Position numbers and translations under genes: made by a program. A stretch of DNA of 64,000 nt from Notolepis coatsorum (Eukaryota; Chordata; Actinopteri; Aulopiformes; Paralepididae). Below are positions 1 to 10,505 of this stretch, piece by piece (position 1 is the first letter of the stretch; every line of letters starts with the position of its first letter). Location: positions 14,544,904-14,608,903 of the forward strand of contig OZ020593.1 in NCBI GenBank assembly GCA_963971535.1. Direction: 5' to 3'. A model generated the notes under the pieces. The model was given only the letters and a program-made list of their open reading frames with translations, was not told the origin of the DNA and made no database searches.

Positions 1-244
1 CCGGTGACACCAGACATTTTACAAAATGACGCTCAATATCTGTAGATCGCTCGCTTTGATATTTAACATTATGCGGCTACATTGATCCGCTGTGTTTGTC
101 CGTCTACATCTGTTTTTAATACATTTACAATCACTAGTATCCATTTGTTGTAGAGACAGAGTTGACGCTATGTTCTACGGTAATACCTTCCGTCACTGTT
201 CATTGACTTGACGGATCAATGTAGTGCATTGATCACATACTATG

Positions 245-636
245 CAAACATACTGTTGCTGGTCTGGACTGGTCCTCTGAGCTCCTCTCCAGTCAAACAT
301 ACTGTTGCTGGTCTGGACTGGTCCTCTGAGCTCCTCTCCAGTCAAACATACTGCTGCTGGTCTGGACTGGTCCTCTGAGCTCCTCTCCAGTCAAACATAC
401 TGTTGCTGGTCTGGACTGGTCCTCTGAGCTCCTCTCCAGTCAAACATACTGCTGCTGGTCTGGACTGGTCCTCTGAGCTCCTCTCCAGTCAAACATACTG
501 CTGCTGGTCTGGACTGGTCCTCTGAGCTCCTCTCCAGTCAAACATACTGTTGCTGGTCTGGACTGGTCCTCTGAGCTCCTCTCCAGTCAAACATACTGCT
601 GCTGGTCTGGACTGGTCCTCTGAGCTCCTCTCCAGT
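245..636. repeat. 49-bp minisatellite, 8 complete copies
   Basis: Eight head-to-tail copies of a 49-bp unit beginning CAAACATACTG and ending CTCCTCTCCAGT, with no length variation. The copies differ mainly at one T/C site (TGTTGCTGG or TGCTGCTGG), read in order as T,T,C,T,C,C,T,C. A predicted minus-strand 62-residue ORF across it is only the repeat read through. The 244 bases to its left hold no gene or repeat that I recognise. Confidence 0.95.
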
Positions 637-686
637 GAAGCTTTCTCTGCTGCAGGTTTAATCCAAAATATTTCCAAATCCTCCGC

Positions 687-1711
687 TAGGGGTGGACGGT
701 ATAAACGGTATACGGTATAAACGGTATGAATTTGCTCTACGGTATGGATTTTGCCTATACCGTGTAACCGGTAGTGCAGCTCTAAAATAGCAATGACGTC
801 ATGTAACCACAGCGCGACTATTTCACTCGCATTTGCCCCTAAAAATAGATAGAATTAGTCATAGATAATAGATATGTGCGAACTGGAAAAAGTTATTTAG
901 GAGGCTTCGCGCAGTGGGCGTGCCAGCCCCTCCCGCACGCATGTAAACACGGGTCTACTAGTACAGTCTAGTGGGACGGGACGTCTCCCTGAGCTAACGT
1001 TAGCTTAGCTGCCGTTACAAAATGACCCAGTCAACTATTCACTTTTAGTTTAATACATGATGAGGCATTGTCTAACCGAACGGTATCTAGTCGGCCAGCT
1101 ACCGATAGCTCCTGACATCAACAAACGCTCCCATCAAGTCTAGTAGAGAGTAGACGTGTATGATAGCTCCGTTAGCCGTTAGCTCACGTTAACACAAGTT
1201 AGTTCACCGTTCAAAACGAAATGTCCCATTGAACTAAATAATTCACTGAGGCGTTGTATTAACGTTATATATCCGGCTAGCAGTAGCTACAGATAGCTCC
1301 TGATATCAATGTCTTATAACACTGATTCGATGCGTATTCGAGCTGAGGGCTTGTGAATGTGATTTAACGTTATACCAATACTAGGGCCCAGCTGCAGCGC
1401 CGGTGAATCCTGGCCGTAGCTCGAGGCTACTCGAGTATAGGTCCAGCTGCAGCTCCGGAGAATCCTGGCCGTAGCTAGAGGCTACTAATGTACACACAGA
1501 CAGTGGAGCTTGTTGCGTGGTGGCGATGTCTCGCAGATAATACAAGTACAAGTCTAATTATATAATATATATATTTTATATAAAAAAAAAAAAATTATAT
1601 AAAATAAAAAAAAAATTTAATCAAAAACGATGATACCGTGATATATACCGTTACCGTCTATGCTTCAAATTATACCGTGATATAAATTTTAGACCATACC
1701 GTCCACCCCTA
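687..1711. mobile_element. hAT-type non-autonomous element (TACGGTAT family)
   Basis: Terminal inverted repeats TAGGGGTGGACGGTATA and its complement bound a 1025-bp element. It is flanked by an exact 8-bp target duplication, TCCTCCGC (679-686 and 1712-1719), the length typical of hAT transposons. The subterminal parts are rich in the word ATACCGT/ACGGTAT. The interior has repeated GCTAACGTTAGC-like words and an A/T-rich stretch at 1555-1620. No transposase reading frame is seen, so it is a MITE-like passenger. Confidence 0.9.
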
Positions 1712-1775
1712 TCCTCCGCTATCGTTGTGTAACATGTTGTGTCTCGAGTCTAGAGCTTCCTTCTCTCCAAGTTAA

Positions 1776-2238
1776 TTTTTTTTGTATCCACTTTTTTCTC
1801 CCTTTTCCATTTTTCTCCCATCCCAATTACCCGCTGTGGAAATTCTCCCCTCCCCTGTCTTGAACGTTGCTCGCATATGCCCCCCACTGGCCGGTTGTAG
1901 GGAGGATAGAAGCCTTGCATCACGTGTCCCCTCCGATACATGTGGAGGCAGCCTGTCACATCTTTTCACCTGCCAGCGCGGACTCTCATTGGCGAGGTGT
2001 AACGTGTGGGAGGCTCACACTGCTCCCGCCATTTCCTGTGTCTGCTGTGCAGGCGTCCCCAACCGACCTGTAGCAGTCACTGTCCACAACGTCCAGATTA
2101 CCACCAATCGACTTCCACCCGCCAATTGAGTTAGTATGACGACTGGCCCAAGCCGGAGGCAACGCAGACAGCCGGAGTCGAACCCGGTGTCTCTTGCGTT
2201 GGTGACGAGCGCAATGTCCGCTGCGCCACCCAGCGAAA
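1776..2238 (-). mobile_element. tRNA-derived SINE (family A), near full length
   Basis: On the minus strand this starts with a tRNA-like head near 2235-2170. It has a box A-like GTGGCGCAGCGG and a box B-like GGGTTCGACTCC in reversed order on the + strand, and runs about 450 bp to an A-rich tail (T run at 1778-1785 on +). Related copies lie at 7640-8600, 16565-16955 and 57815-58655. The tRNA-like head means a Pol III-type retroelement, not a tRNA gene. I do not assign a Repbase name. Confidence 0.8.
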
Positions 2239-2475
2239 GTAGCTGCTGGCCACTCGGGTTATAATCTTGTCTGATTTACATGCTTGATAACACGTTTAGT
2301 ATTTACAAAATAATAAATACTATATAAAGCAACACCGTTATAATAACTTAAAAGAAAATAATAATTTAAAACAATGAATAAAGTGTGCATGAAATAATAG
2401 GGGAAAGAAAACGTTAGGAACTTGTTTCATTCACCCACACAAGGGCTCAGGACTCACCCCCGCCCCCTCTCTCTC

Positions 2476-2663
<188 letters not shown>

Positions 2664-2675
2664 CCTCACACACTT

Positions 2676-2745
2676 TGAGTCAGAAACAAACATAGTATCA
2701 ATATGAGTGTCAATAATACGCCTGTCCCGAGTGAAGTCAAGTACA
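2676..2745. repeat. Dispersed repeat fragment, second copy at 11383-11435
   Basis: The text TTTGAGTCAGAAACAAACAT followed by AGTATCAAT, then AATACGCCTG and GAGTGAAGTC, recurs almost unchanged at about 11383-11435, also just after a CT-rich stretch. It is a dispersed repeat of unknown class, possibly the left flank of an older element. Confidence 0.6.
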
Positions 2746-2794
2746 TTTCTTTTTTAATGTTTATGAATCTAGAGGAGAGAGCGCGAGGCGGGGG

Positions 2795-2906
2795 TAGGGA
2801 TGCCCCCCGGACCCCGGTTTTAAACGGGAACCGGTACTATATTAGAAAATACCGGAGTATTTATAAGCTCCGACGTCCTCGGTACTGCTATCGATACTCT
2901 AGAGAA

Positions 2907-2939
<33 letters not shown>

Positions 2940-4015
2940 TAAAAGTTGCGAACGATCTCTCCTCTCTCTGTCTCTGCACGAGAAGCGAGTCGCAGCGAGT
3001 CATTATTACACACACTCCTCGCGAGTCGCGCTACACATACATACGGGTACTCCTTAATGAAAGCGCTGTCAATAGTATGCAGCTGCAGCACGTCAGACCG
3101 CAGCGCTTACAAGCCCCGCACATACAAGCCCCGCACACCTGATGTGCTGCAGCTGGAAGCATCTCAGCGCTGTCTCCGTGCTGACGCGCGCTGCACACAG
3201 ACACAGACAGCTCTGCATGGACTGAGTCGTGATGGCGGATAGAGCGAAGCGTTCACAAGTGCAACAAAACATTTGCCAGTAAGGGTGGCAATACGAGCAA
3301 TCTATCAACATTTGTTTGCAAAACACTATTAGTTTGCAGAAATGCGCCGTATTCGACTGCCTTGCGCGCAGTGGTCCATCTGCATCCACGTCCACTGCAG
3401 CCGGTAAGCCAAGATACGGAGTTTCCTAGGCTAATAACGAATTATTACAAATATGCTAATAAACAAAATAATTGTTTAGCTACAAATACTACAATCTAAA
3501 AACTTTTTATAGATCGTCAAGCTGAGGTCAGCCACCAATGTGTCCCAGTGAGCCCACCACACATCCTCCCTCTACCTCCACCACCCAAAGTCCTTTCTCC
3601 CTAGCAGCTAGAGGAAAGATGACAGAGGATAGGGTGAACGAGTGTCACAGGGCTGTGACAAAGTTTGTTGTCAAAGGCCTGCACCCGTTCTCTACAGTGG
3701 AGTCCAAGGACTTTAGGTAACAACTAATCATTCAGTGTATATCGTTTTTTTTGTATACATAGTTGTCTAACTTGTCTGTTGTTGTTATAAGTTATTATTG
3801 AAGCAGCTATTCCCACCACTCCACACAAATTTACAATAATTCAATCATTTCTAATCTTTACTGTAGGGAGATGACCAATGCTCTCAACTGCAAATATAAA
3901 AATCATAAAAAAATTATCAAAAAGAACCGATAAGAGTATCGATAAAGTACCGAACCGTTAAGCAGTATCGATAGGAGTAGTAGTATCGATAAAATCCTAA
4001 CGATACCCATCCCTA
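2795..4015. mobile_element. hAT element with decayed transposase, inserted in a minisatellite unit
   Basis: Termini TAGGGATGCC and GATACCCATCCCTA bound a 1221-bp element. The 8-bp duplication GGCGGGGG (2787-2794 and 4016-4023) is itself part of the GAGCGAGGCGGGGG minisatellite that continues on the right, so the element landed inside that array. The ends carry GGTACT/TATCGAT words. The middle holds transposase remnants (see 3538-3720) and a (ATT)n tract at 2908-2940. Confidence 0.9.
3538..3720 (+). pseudogene. hAT transposase fragment (exon remnant)
   Basis: A 60-residue frame contains the stretch VTKFVVKGLHPFSTVESKDF, which resembles the segment after the BED finger in hAT/ZBED-like transposases, where a V.KFI..L.PF..V.....F pattern is usual. 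It ends at TTTAGGTAA, a plausible splice donor as well as a stop. An upstream piece starting ATGGCGGATAGAGCG at 3231 looks like an earlier transposase exon but has stops. The catalytic domain is absent, so the element cannot be autonomous. Confidence 0.6.
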
Positions 4016-4805
4016 GGCGGGGGTGAATCTGGAGGAGAGGGAGTGAGGCGGGGGGTGAATCTGGAGGAGAGAGAGCGAGTCAGGGGTGAATCTGGAGGAG
4101 AGAGAGCGAGGCGGGACGTGAATCTGGAGGAGAGAGAGCGAGGCGGGACGTGAATCTGGAGGAGAGAGAGCGAGGCGGAACGTGAATCTGGAGGAGAGAG
4201 AGCGAGGCGGGGGTGAATCTGGAGGAGAGAGAGTGAGGCGGGGGTGAATCTGGAGGAGAGAGAGTGAGGCGGGGGTGAATCTGGAGGAGAGAGAGGGAGG
4301 CGGGGGTGAATCTGGAGGAGAGAGAGCGAGGCGGGATGTGAATCTGGAGGAGAGAGAGCGAGGCGGGATGTGAATCTGGAGGAGAGAGAGCGAGGCGGGA
4401 TGTGAATCTGGAGGAGAGAGAGCGAGGCGGAACGTGAATCTGGAGGAGAGAGAGCGAGGCGGGATGTGAATCTGGAGGAGAGAGAGTGAGGCGGGGGTGA
4501 ATCTGGAGGAGAGAGAGTGAGGCGGGATGTGAATTTAGAGGAGAGAGAGCGAGGCGGGGGGTGAATCTGGAGGAGAGAGAGCGAGGCGGGGGTGAATCTG
4601 GAGGAGAGAGCGAGGCGGGATGTGAATCTGGAGGAGAGAGAGCGAGTCAGGGGTGAATCTGGAGGAGAGAGAGCGAGTCAGGGGTGAATCTGGAGGAGAG
4701 AGCGAGGCGGGGGTGAATCTGGAGGAGAGAGAGTGAGGCGGGGGTGAATCTGGAGGAGAGAGAGCGAGGCGGGGGTGAATCTGGAGGAGAGAGATTGAGG
4801 CGGGG
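4016..4805. repeat. About 31-bp G/A-rich minisatellite (about 25 copies)
   Basis: Imperfect repeats of GTGAATCTGGAGGAGAGAGA followed by GCGAGGCGGG. Variants include GGGGGTG, GGACGTG, GGATGTG and GTCAGGGGTG joints, and a few units are shortened by two bases. One unit (2762-2794) lies to the left of the hAT element at 2795-4015, so the array predates that insertion. The strand is strongly purine-biased. Confidence 0.95.
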
Positions 4806-5029
4806 CGAGAGGAAGCATGTTCTGTTCCATTAAAGCCACCGTGTGATTCAGAGCCTCTTTCCCACTTTCTCTAAACACCACAGGTCTGCCTTTGATCTCT
4901 GGCTTCTTCCTTTTCTTCTTCTTTCAGCAGCAGGTTTCCACATTTACCTGCTAGACTCTTTTTCTACAGCGCTCAGCATCGCTTAGATGTCCTGCATGAT
5001 CCAGTCTGGATATCTGTTCCAATCCATCT

Positions 5030-5240
5030 TCTATTTTTATATTCATACATTAATTGTATTGTTTACACTGTTTACCTTTTCCTCATATTTTTATATTCCG
5101 ATACAATTGTATTGCCTATATTTCTATATATAATGCCTAATACAGTATATGTCTCTTTTACTATTACCCTGCCCATGCTCCCATGACGCCCGCATTTCCC
5201 CAAGGGGATCATTAAAGGAACATTAGATTAGATTAGATTC
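5030..5240 (+). mobile_element. LINE-type 3' end, CCCCAAGGGGATCATTAAAG tail
   Basis: An AT-rich stretch ends in TTTCCCCAAGGGGATCATTA and a GATTA-type short tandem tail (5224-5238). The same 3' signature occurs at 44160-44400 and 52735-52985 (both reversed) and at 62550-62612. This is the pattern of a 5'-truncated non-LTR retrotransposon tail; the family was not determined. Confidence 0.6.
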
Positions 5241-5389
5241 AAATGTATCGTCGTTATACAGCAGTACAGTACGACAGCCAATCTGAGCAATGCATCATCG
5301 GAACTGAGCACTAAAGCTTTGCAGTGTGAACGAGGCCTTTGAGTCACGTTCTCTGTTTGCCCAGGGCAGGTCCCTGGATGCTCTCCTTC

Positions 5390-5580
5390 AGGAACGCCCC
5401 GCTTCACACTCCACACAGTTCACGGTTCCATTCACACACCCGAGAGCCGCCCAGCGCAACCACAGTCCGACACCGGCGTTGGCCACTGTGCAACTCCACC
5501 GGAGCGGTTGGCGGTTAAGCGCCTTGCTCAAGGGCACTCTAGCGGTTGGTATTGAGGGACGGGAGAGAGTTATTCATTAA
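5390..5580. repeat. SINE/LINE-like fragment with GCCTTGCTCAAGGGCAC
   Basis: The word GCGCCTTGCTCAAGGGCAC near 5518-5536 is shared in reverse sense with the SINE at 19865-20150 (GTGCCCTTGAGCAAGGCAC), which points to a dispersed retroelement fragment. The rest of 5241-5745 is moderately GC-rich and holds no gene or promoter I can defend. Confidence 0.4.
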
Positions 5581-5753
5581 TTTCCCAGCCCAAGGAGGAT
5601 GTGGGTGGGTGACACGATTTGTCGGATATGATTGGTCGTCTGAAAAGGAGCGACGGTGACGACACCGACGCCTTTCGGAAATAGTTCCGAGGTTTTCACC
5701 TAGAAACGCCCGGAGCGCTCTGAAGTGCAGTGCTTTTCCTCTAGACGTCTGCA

Positions 5754-6739
5754 TAGGCCTGCCGCGATAAGCAATAAATCGATTAATTGCCGCGATAATT
5801 AAAATGAATGCAATGATTTTGACGGGCGCGATTAATTGCTATTTGCGCGTTTGTTTTAATGAGGCGGACCCAGTGCCCCTTGTCAGTCACTGTCCGTGTT
5901 GGGAGGCGGGCCGCTGGCTTTCTATTCTACTAGCATTAACGTTACTCATACAAACAGAGTAAACACAGTTTTCAATCAATCAATCAATAACAACATTAAC
6001 GAGACCCTCGTTGTGTCTATTCTGCTAACGCTAACGTTACCTCTCATTGTGTCTATTCTACAAGCGTTAACGTTAGCTGTAACGTTACCAGTCGCGTCTA
6101 TTTGCTAACGTTAGCATTAGGTAATAACCGGTTTAAAATGGATGGTGATTACCTCACGTTGTGTCTATTCTACTAGCATTAACGTTACTCATACAAACAA
6201 TCAATAGCGAGTTATATTGATCACGCTATGTACGATAGCCATGCTAAAACGCTAGCACAACATTAGCACCTAACCTAACAACAAGCCTTAACAAGTCAGC
6301 GATCTTTTTGCGAGACTAAACTCTCCGCTCGGTGGCAAATTGTGTTGATGTCGGTTTTGTTTAATCAATAAATGAGGCAGAATACACAGTGACTGTATCC
6401 TTTGTTTATTGCACTTGTGCCTGCTGCAAACATAATGCTTATGAAATCCTAGAGACGCGTCTCTATTCTGACCAATCAGTGGTCTGCAGTGTTTCACGTG
6501 ACTTTTCTGGTACCCAAAGTACCTGATAATCGCAACAATACTTCCGGTCCGGTCGGTGGGCTTCAAAATAAAAGTCTAAAACACCGGAAAAGACGGAGCG
6601 GTGGGCTTCAAAATAAAAGTTTTGGGAAATAAATTTCTCCAAAAAAAAAATTCTCTAACCGGTCGCAATAATATCGCTTATCGCGATATTTTCGGGGGCA
6701 ATTAATCGCCCAGCAAAATGTGTTATCGTGGCAGGCCTA
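5754..6739. mobile_element. hAT-type MITE (CGCGATAA family)
   Basis: Termini TAGGCCTGCCGCGATAA and TTATCGTGGCAGGCCTA with an exact 8-bp duplication CGTCTGCA (5746-5753 and 6740-6747). Subterminal regions repeat CGCGATA and AATTAATCG. The interior has three tandem-like copies of TCTATTCTACTAGC(G/A)TTAACG and an inner direct repeat GTGGGCTTCAAAATAAAAGT (6557-6620). No transposase frame is visible. Confidence 0.92.
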
Positions 6740-6834
6740 CGTCTGCATGATGCCGCACACGCACACACCTCGTTGAGAACAATTGAAAAAAGACGCCGGC
6801 ACCCAGAAAAAAAAACCTGCTGCTATATGGACAC

Positions 6835-6905
6835 TAGGGCTGACCTTCGAGGCTTTTTTGGCAATCGAAGCTTCGGGGCCGAGCTTCAATTTTAATTCGA
6901 AGCTT

Positions 6906-6940
<35 letters not shown>

Positions 6941-7497
6941 TATATTATTTATAACTTTTTTTTTATCTCATGTTGTGGGACTTGTACAGCACTTTGGTAA
7001 ACTTTGTTGTTTTTAAATGTGCTCTATAAATAAAGTGGATTGGATTAATTAATTAATTAAGTAGCCCCTTTCGTGACTGTGACGCAGCCAACAAGGTTTC
7101 ACTCGGCTGCGCTGCCTGGGTGCAGTGGGGCTGCTCTCACAGCCAACGACATGACATTACATAATTATGTTGCAACCTTTGTCTATCAAGCAAACAATTA
7201 TATTATATTTAATTTATAATTATATCAGACAATGCACCTACAAAAGCAGATGATTACAATTAAATTAGCCAACTTGGTAACACATTAGTCATAGCAGCAT
7301 AGGCATAGCCTTATTAATGTTTTGTGTGGCGTCGCCGTCGTGTACAACTCCAAGGGATATTCCCTTGGAGATGCATTTTGGAGGCAAAAAAAATAATATA
7401 TATATATATATATATATATTTTTTTGTACACTTTTTTTTTTTTATGTTTGAAGCTCATGCCATCGAACGAAGCTTCGAAGTATTTAAGACAGCCTTA
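6835..7497. mobile_element. hAT-type MITE (TTCGAAGC family)
   Basis: Termini TAGGGCTGACCTTCGA and AGACAGCCTTA with the exact 8-bp duplication ATGGACAC (6827-6834 and 7498-7505). Subterminal TTCGAAGCTTCG words are inverted between the ends. A second member with its own duplication lies at 55024-55567. It contains a long A run (6907-6936) and an (AT)n stretch (7396-7419). Confidence 0.92.
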
Positions 7498-7639
7498 ATG
7501 GACACAACCCCCGACTCTGGAGTCGACGGTATGCACGTTTCCCATAAAGTTGGCGTGTTCCTTTTGAACAGAACAGCCTAGCTTGTTTTGCGTAATCTCT
7601 TTGAGCCTTTATCCCACCAAGGTTCTTTGTAGCTTGTGG

Positions 7640-8600
7640 TGCAGCAACTAAATCATGCAGCAGGTTTGCAATTTTTTGCCTATCTTTTTCTCCCATCCCC
7701 CGATTTAGTCGTTATGGCAATTCCCTACCTGATCGTTGCACGCATTGCCCTACTGTCGGTCTGGGGAGGGTGTAGACTACCACATGCTGCCCTACTGTCA
7801 GTCTGGGGAGGGTGTAGACTACCACATGCTGCCCTACTGTCGGTCTGGGGAGGGTGTAGACTACCACATGCTGCCCTACTGTCAGTCTGGGGAGGGTGTA
7901 GACTACCACATGCTGCCCTACTGTCGGTCTGGGGAGGGTGTAGACTACCACATGCTGCCCCACTGTCAGTCTGGGGAGGGTGTAGACTACCACATGCTGC
8001 CCTACTGTCGGTCTGGGGAGGGTGTAGACTACCACATGCTGCCCTACTGTCGGTCTGGGGAGGGTGTAGACTACCACATACTGCCCTACTGTTGGTCTGG
8101 GGAGGGTGTAGACTACCACATGCTGCCCTACTGTCGGTCTGGGGAGGGTGTAGACTACCACATGCTGCCCTACTGTCGGTCTGGGGAGGGTGTAGAGTAG
8201 ACTACCACATACACATACTGCCCTACTGTTGGTCTGGGAAGGGTGTAGACTACCACATACACATACTGCCCTACTGTCTGTCTGGAGGGTGTAGACTACC
8301 ACATGCTGCCCTACTGTTGGTCTGGGGAGGGTGTAGACTACCACATGCTGCCCTACTGTTGGTCTGGGGAGGGTGTAGACTACCACATGCTGCCCTACTG
8401 TCCATCTGGGGAGGGTGTGTAGACTTATCACATGCCTCCTCCGATACATGTGGAGTCGCCAGCCGCTTCTTTTCACCCGACGGCGAGGAGTTTCACTGGG
8501 GGAACGTATCGCGCGTGGAGGTTCACGCTATCGCCCCCAGATCCCCTCCCTGCTGAACAAGCGGTAGGAGTCGCTGTTTACCAGGACTCAAACCCACACC
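7640..8600 (-). mobile_element. SINE (family A) with internally expanded 42-bp minisatellite
   Basis: The left flank (TTTTTCTCCCATCCCCCGAT at 7684 onward) and right flank (CTCCTCCGATACATGTGGAG at 8435 onward, then TTTTCACC and GGAGTCGCTGTTTACC) line up with successive parts of the family-A SINE seen at 1776-2238. Between them lies an array of about sixteen 42-bp units (about 7745-8425). The unit, CTACTGTCGGTCTGGGGAGG plus GTGTAGACTACCACATG, resembles the SINE's own internal CCACTGGCCGGTTGTAGGGA plus GGATAGAAGCCTTGCATCAC segment. The tRNA-like head is lost or degenerate at the right end. Confidence 0.75.
7745..8425. repeat. 42-bp minisatellite inside the SINE
   Basis: Tandem 42-bp units separated by CACATGCTGCCCTACTGT. 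Variants include CGGTC/CAGTC/TGGTC and two longer units with CACATACACATACTG (8206-8275). Because 42 is a multiple of three, every frame stays open, giving 150 to 306-residue predicted proteins on both strands. These have no start context or non-repeat domain and are not genes. Confidence 0.95.
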
Positions 8601-9074
8601 GCATGAATATTAAAGGCAACCAACTTGTGTTCAGCTTTTCTCTGATCGGCCACGACCCCACGCCGCTAGCCCGCCCCCTTTTGCCGCGAGCGCGGCAGGA
8701 ACCTTCAAGTTCCCTGGTGCAAAATAAATCTGGTAGTTCGTTTATGACGTTAATTAATAATAAACACTGTTAGGACTCTTAATAATAAACACTGTTAGGT
8801 AGGGCTGGGCGATATGGCCTAAATATGATATCACGATATTTTCTGACCTTTCGGCGATACACGATACGCATCACGATGTTTTTTTTTTTTTCCCCAAACA
8901 ATTCATTATGAGGCTTACCAAGACAGTATTTGAGTTTGCAAGCTAACATTAAAGACAAAATAAAATACCCATGCATTTAGCATTTTTATATTATATATTA
9001 GATTTAGATTATTGGATTATTAGATTATATATTGCATATATTTAGCAATGAGATATTATATGATTTAGATATGA

Positions 9075-9225
9075 AATATGATGAATTGAAAATGGGGGAC
9101 CCTGATGTAAACAAGACGAAAGTCTTTCGCTGGTCTGCATCCCCTTAACAATTGTATGTATTGAGCTGTACTGTACCCATTCTGCAATATGTTAATAAAG
9201 TTTTAAATCAATCAATCAATCAATA
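9075..9225 (+). mobile_element. LINE 3' end with (CAAT)n tail
   Basis: The segment from ATGAATTGAAAATGGGGGAC through GATGTAAACAAGACGAAAGT, GTATTGAGCTGTACTGTACC and TTAATAAAGTTTTAAA ends in (CAAT)n. The same 3' end recurs at 9275-9432 (diverged), 13340-13490, 13500-13640 (reversed), 23850-24020 (reversed) and inside both arms of the palindrome at 29200-31592. The tandem tetranucleotide tail after an AATAAA-like signal is typical of a non-LTR element. Confidence 0.75.
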
Positions 9226-9274
9226 GGATTTTAGCATTTTTATGAAACTACTGTATATTTGTATGTCTCTAAAT

Positions 9275-9432
9275 GTTTTGATGAATTGAAAATGGAGGAC
9301 CCTTATGTAAAAAAGCCGAAAGTCTTTTTCTGGTCTTCATCCTCCAGTCAGTCCACTGTTGTTGTATTGAGCTGTACTGTATTGTACCCATTCTGCAATC
9401 GTTAATAACGTTCATTCATTCAATCATTCAGC
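9275..9432 (+). mobile_element. LINE 3' end, diverged copy with (TTCA)n tail
   Basis: Starts ATGAATTGAAAATGGAGGAC, with AAAAAAGCCGAAAGTC where other copies have AACAAGACGAAAGTC. It ends GTTAATAACGTTCATTCATT. It lies in direct orientation only about 50 bp after the first copy, inside the same hAT element. Confidence 0.7.
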
Positions 9433-10384
9433 CGGCAACAGAATAATTTTGATTGACAGTCGAGTCTGCCAATTACGTCACACCGCTTGTACCCGCCCTG
9501 CTGTTCTTAGCACCAATCGGCAAGCAGCGCTATTCTTTTTTTACTTCCTGAATGCCCTCCTTGATTTTAACGAGAGCTCAGCTCAACGACAACAACAACA
9601 GCTCACCGCAGCCGACGAGTGATTACTAGCGCACCGCAGCATGACAACGAGGCATAATGATTTTACTGCAACACATGTTATAATAAAAGCCTTTCAATAC
9701 ATCCGTCTGATTGAAAACTTTATTAACAGACCGCAGAATGGGCACGCACAACTCGGCACGGACTGAGATATGAACAGTAACGCTTGCTATCTATGTCGTC
9801 ATCGGACGTTGCTATGTTTGGGTAAATACGCTGATGTGATATAACGTGTAACTATATAATGTTGATGCCACAAAACGAATGCCTTTGTTAATCATAACAA
9901 GTACTAACTTTGATGCAGTAGTGTGTGTGTGGGAGCGGCGTTGTTCAAAAGTTTGAACGGGGTGGACCAGATTGACGCAACACAATCCTCTTGGGCAAAA
10001 CATCACGATATCCACGATACGTTAAAAAAGTGTATCGTTAATGAACTGTACCCGATATTTATATAATATCGTCATATCGCCCAGCCCTACTGTTAGGACT
10101 ATCTGACTCTTAATAATAAACACTGTTAGGACTATCTGACTCTTACTAATAAACACTGTTAGGACTATCTCGATTCACGCGTCACTACTGTAACTAGAAA
10201 GTTTAACTGTACATTGTAACGTTATATGTTATTTCGCGTTTTTAACGTCAGTCACTGTACATCAGTGTGGAGGCTAGTAGTTCATTTATGACGTATTGCT
10301 GGCTCTCATATTTGCGAATACAACAGCGTTCACCCTGATGTAAACAAAACAAGTCATTGCGACCGCCAACGGAAGACGGCCGCT

Positions 10385-10505
10385 GCCGCAGGCGGTGCAA
10401 CTCTCTGCCGCGCGGCAGCGCGGTCACGTGGCCGTGTGGCCAGAGTCTCTGCGGTGGTAGGCGAGTGCTTAGACCACTACGCTACCCAGCTGCCATACAC
10501 CGTGC
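10385..10505 (-). mobile_element. tRNA-like SINE head (weak)
   Basis: On the minus strand GGGTAGCGTAGTGGTCTAAG is a good box A-like start, followed by CACTCGCCTACCACCGCAGA. No convincing box B follows, since the expected GGTTCGA core is replaced by GGCCACACGGCCACG. It may be a decayed SINE head; no intact tRNA cloverleaf is claimed. Confidence 0.4.

Larger units (their letters stand above)
8800..10089. mobile_element. hAT-type MITE (ACGATAT family), with nested LINE tails
   Basis: Termini TAGGGCTGGGCGATAT and ATATCGCCCAGCCCTA (perfect over 14 bp or more) with the exact duplication CTGTTAGG (8792-8799 and 10090-10097). Subterminal CACGATA/TATCG words are repeated. Two copies of a LINE 3' end are nested inside at about 9075-9225 and 9275-9432. 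No transposase is seen. Confidence 0.93.
8755..10175. repeat. About 33-bp unit repeat split by a hAT element
   Basis: Units of TTAATAATAAACACTGTTAG plus GACTATCTGACTC occur at 8755-8799 and 10090-10175. The hAT element at 8800-10089 sits between them and its 8-bp duplication CTGTTAGG is part of the unit, so a short array was interrupted by insertion. Confidence 0.8.

Noticed and set aside
245-636. CRISPR-like regular repeats
   Set aside because: Units are contiguous without spacers, and the context is a vertebrate genome; it is a minisatellite.
2160-2238. tRNA gene
   Set aside because: Box A and B are present but the cloverleaf is not intact, and the sequence continues into a SINE body with several copies in the window. 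The same reasoning applies at 26322, 39724, 52720, 58655 and 62205.
7636-8556. 306-residue + frame and 254-residue - frame
   Set aside because: Both come from a 42-bp tandem repeat (a multiple of three) inside a SINE; there is no domain and no splice or start context.
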